From an uncultured Parabacteroides sp. (GTDB lineage Bacteria > Bacteroidota > Bacteroidia > Bacteroidales > Tannerellaceae), in NCBI GenBank assembly GCA_934725305.1, contig CAKVBA010000076.1, forward strand, positions 1 through 6,337: DNA of 6,337 bases. The letters are read 5' to 3'. Numbering within the stretch: the stretch's first letter is position 1; the number at the start of each line of letters is the position of its first letter. Below, piece after piece: positions 6,256 through 6,337 of this stretch. Position numbers and translations under genes: made by a program. Under the pieces are notes generated by a model. It was not told the origin of the DNA. It did no database searches and was given only the letters and a program-made list of their open reading frames with translations.

Positions 6256-6337
6256 GGATGGTGGCTCAGTAGAAATCTAGTGGGGATACGCATATAGCAT
6301 AGCAATGCGGAATAGAAAGAACTTCTTATCTGCTACG

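Noticed and set aside
6232..6337. Possible start of another plus-strand gene (ATG at 6305, open to the window end)
   Set aside because: Only 11 codons are visible, with no promoter or recognisable sequence. Apart from the mnmD -33 box I see nothing supportable in these bases.

Overview
The window looks like Bacteroidales chromosome, most likely Bacteroidaceae. This rests on exact matches to the Bacteroides sigma-ABfr -7 element (TAnnTTTG) ahead of three genes, A/T-rich leaders without Shine-Dalgarno sites, a PorT-like outer-membrane beta-barrel protein, and a 1266-residue DnaE with charged insertions in the PHP domain. Species cannot be fixed from sequence alone.

Layout. Bases 1-517 carry no convincing gene. 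They hold a strong leftward terminator at 32-76, a second leftward terminator at 431-466 that closes the beta-barrel gene, and about 350 bases between them with short palindromes and repeats but no supported product. A secreted beta-barrel protein lies at 518-1156 (minus). It shares an 89-base divergent promoter region with dnaE (1246-5046, plus), the replicative DNA polymerase III alpha subunit. A 166-base gap with a good Bacteroides promoter and a foldable leader precedes trxA (5213-5527, plus). trxA is convergent with mnmD (5522-6199, minus), a stand-alone tRNA wobble-uridine methyltransferase. The two genes overlap by six bases and share the palindrome TTATAA as reciprocal Leu-stop codons. 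Bases 6232-6337 contain the outer part of the mnmD promoter and no recognised gene.

The genes are housekeeping (replication, thiol redox, tRNA modification) plus one envelope protein, and they do not form an obvious pathway. Promoter positions suggest that each is transcribed separately. Two starts were moved inward: the longest readings of the beta-barrel gene and of mnmD run back through their own promoter -7 elements.

I did not find a new defence, mobile or biosynthetic system. The points most worth a second look are the shared stop palindrome with a terminator-like hairpin inside mnmD, the complete PHP metal-site set in DnaE, the structured trxA leader, and the unexplained 350-base stretch that ends in a strong terminator.
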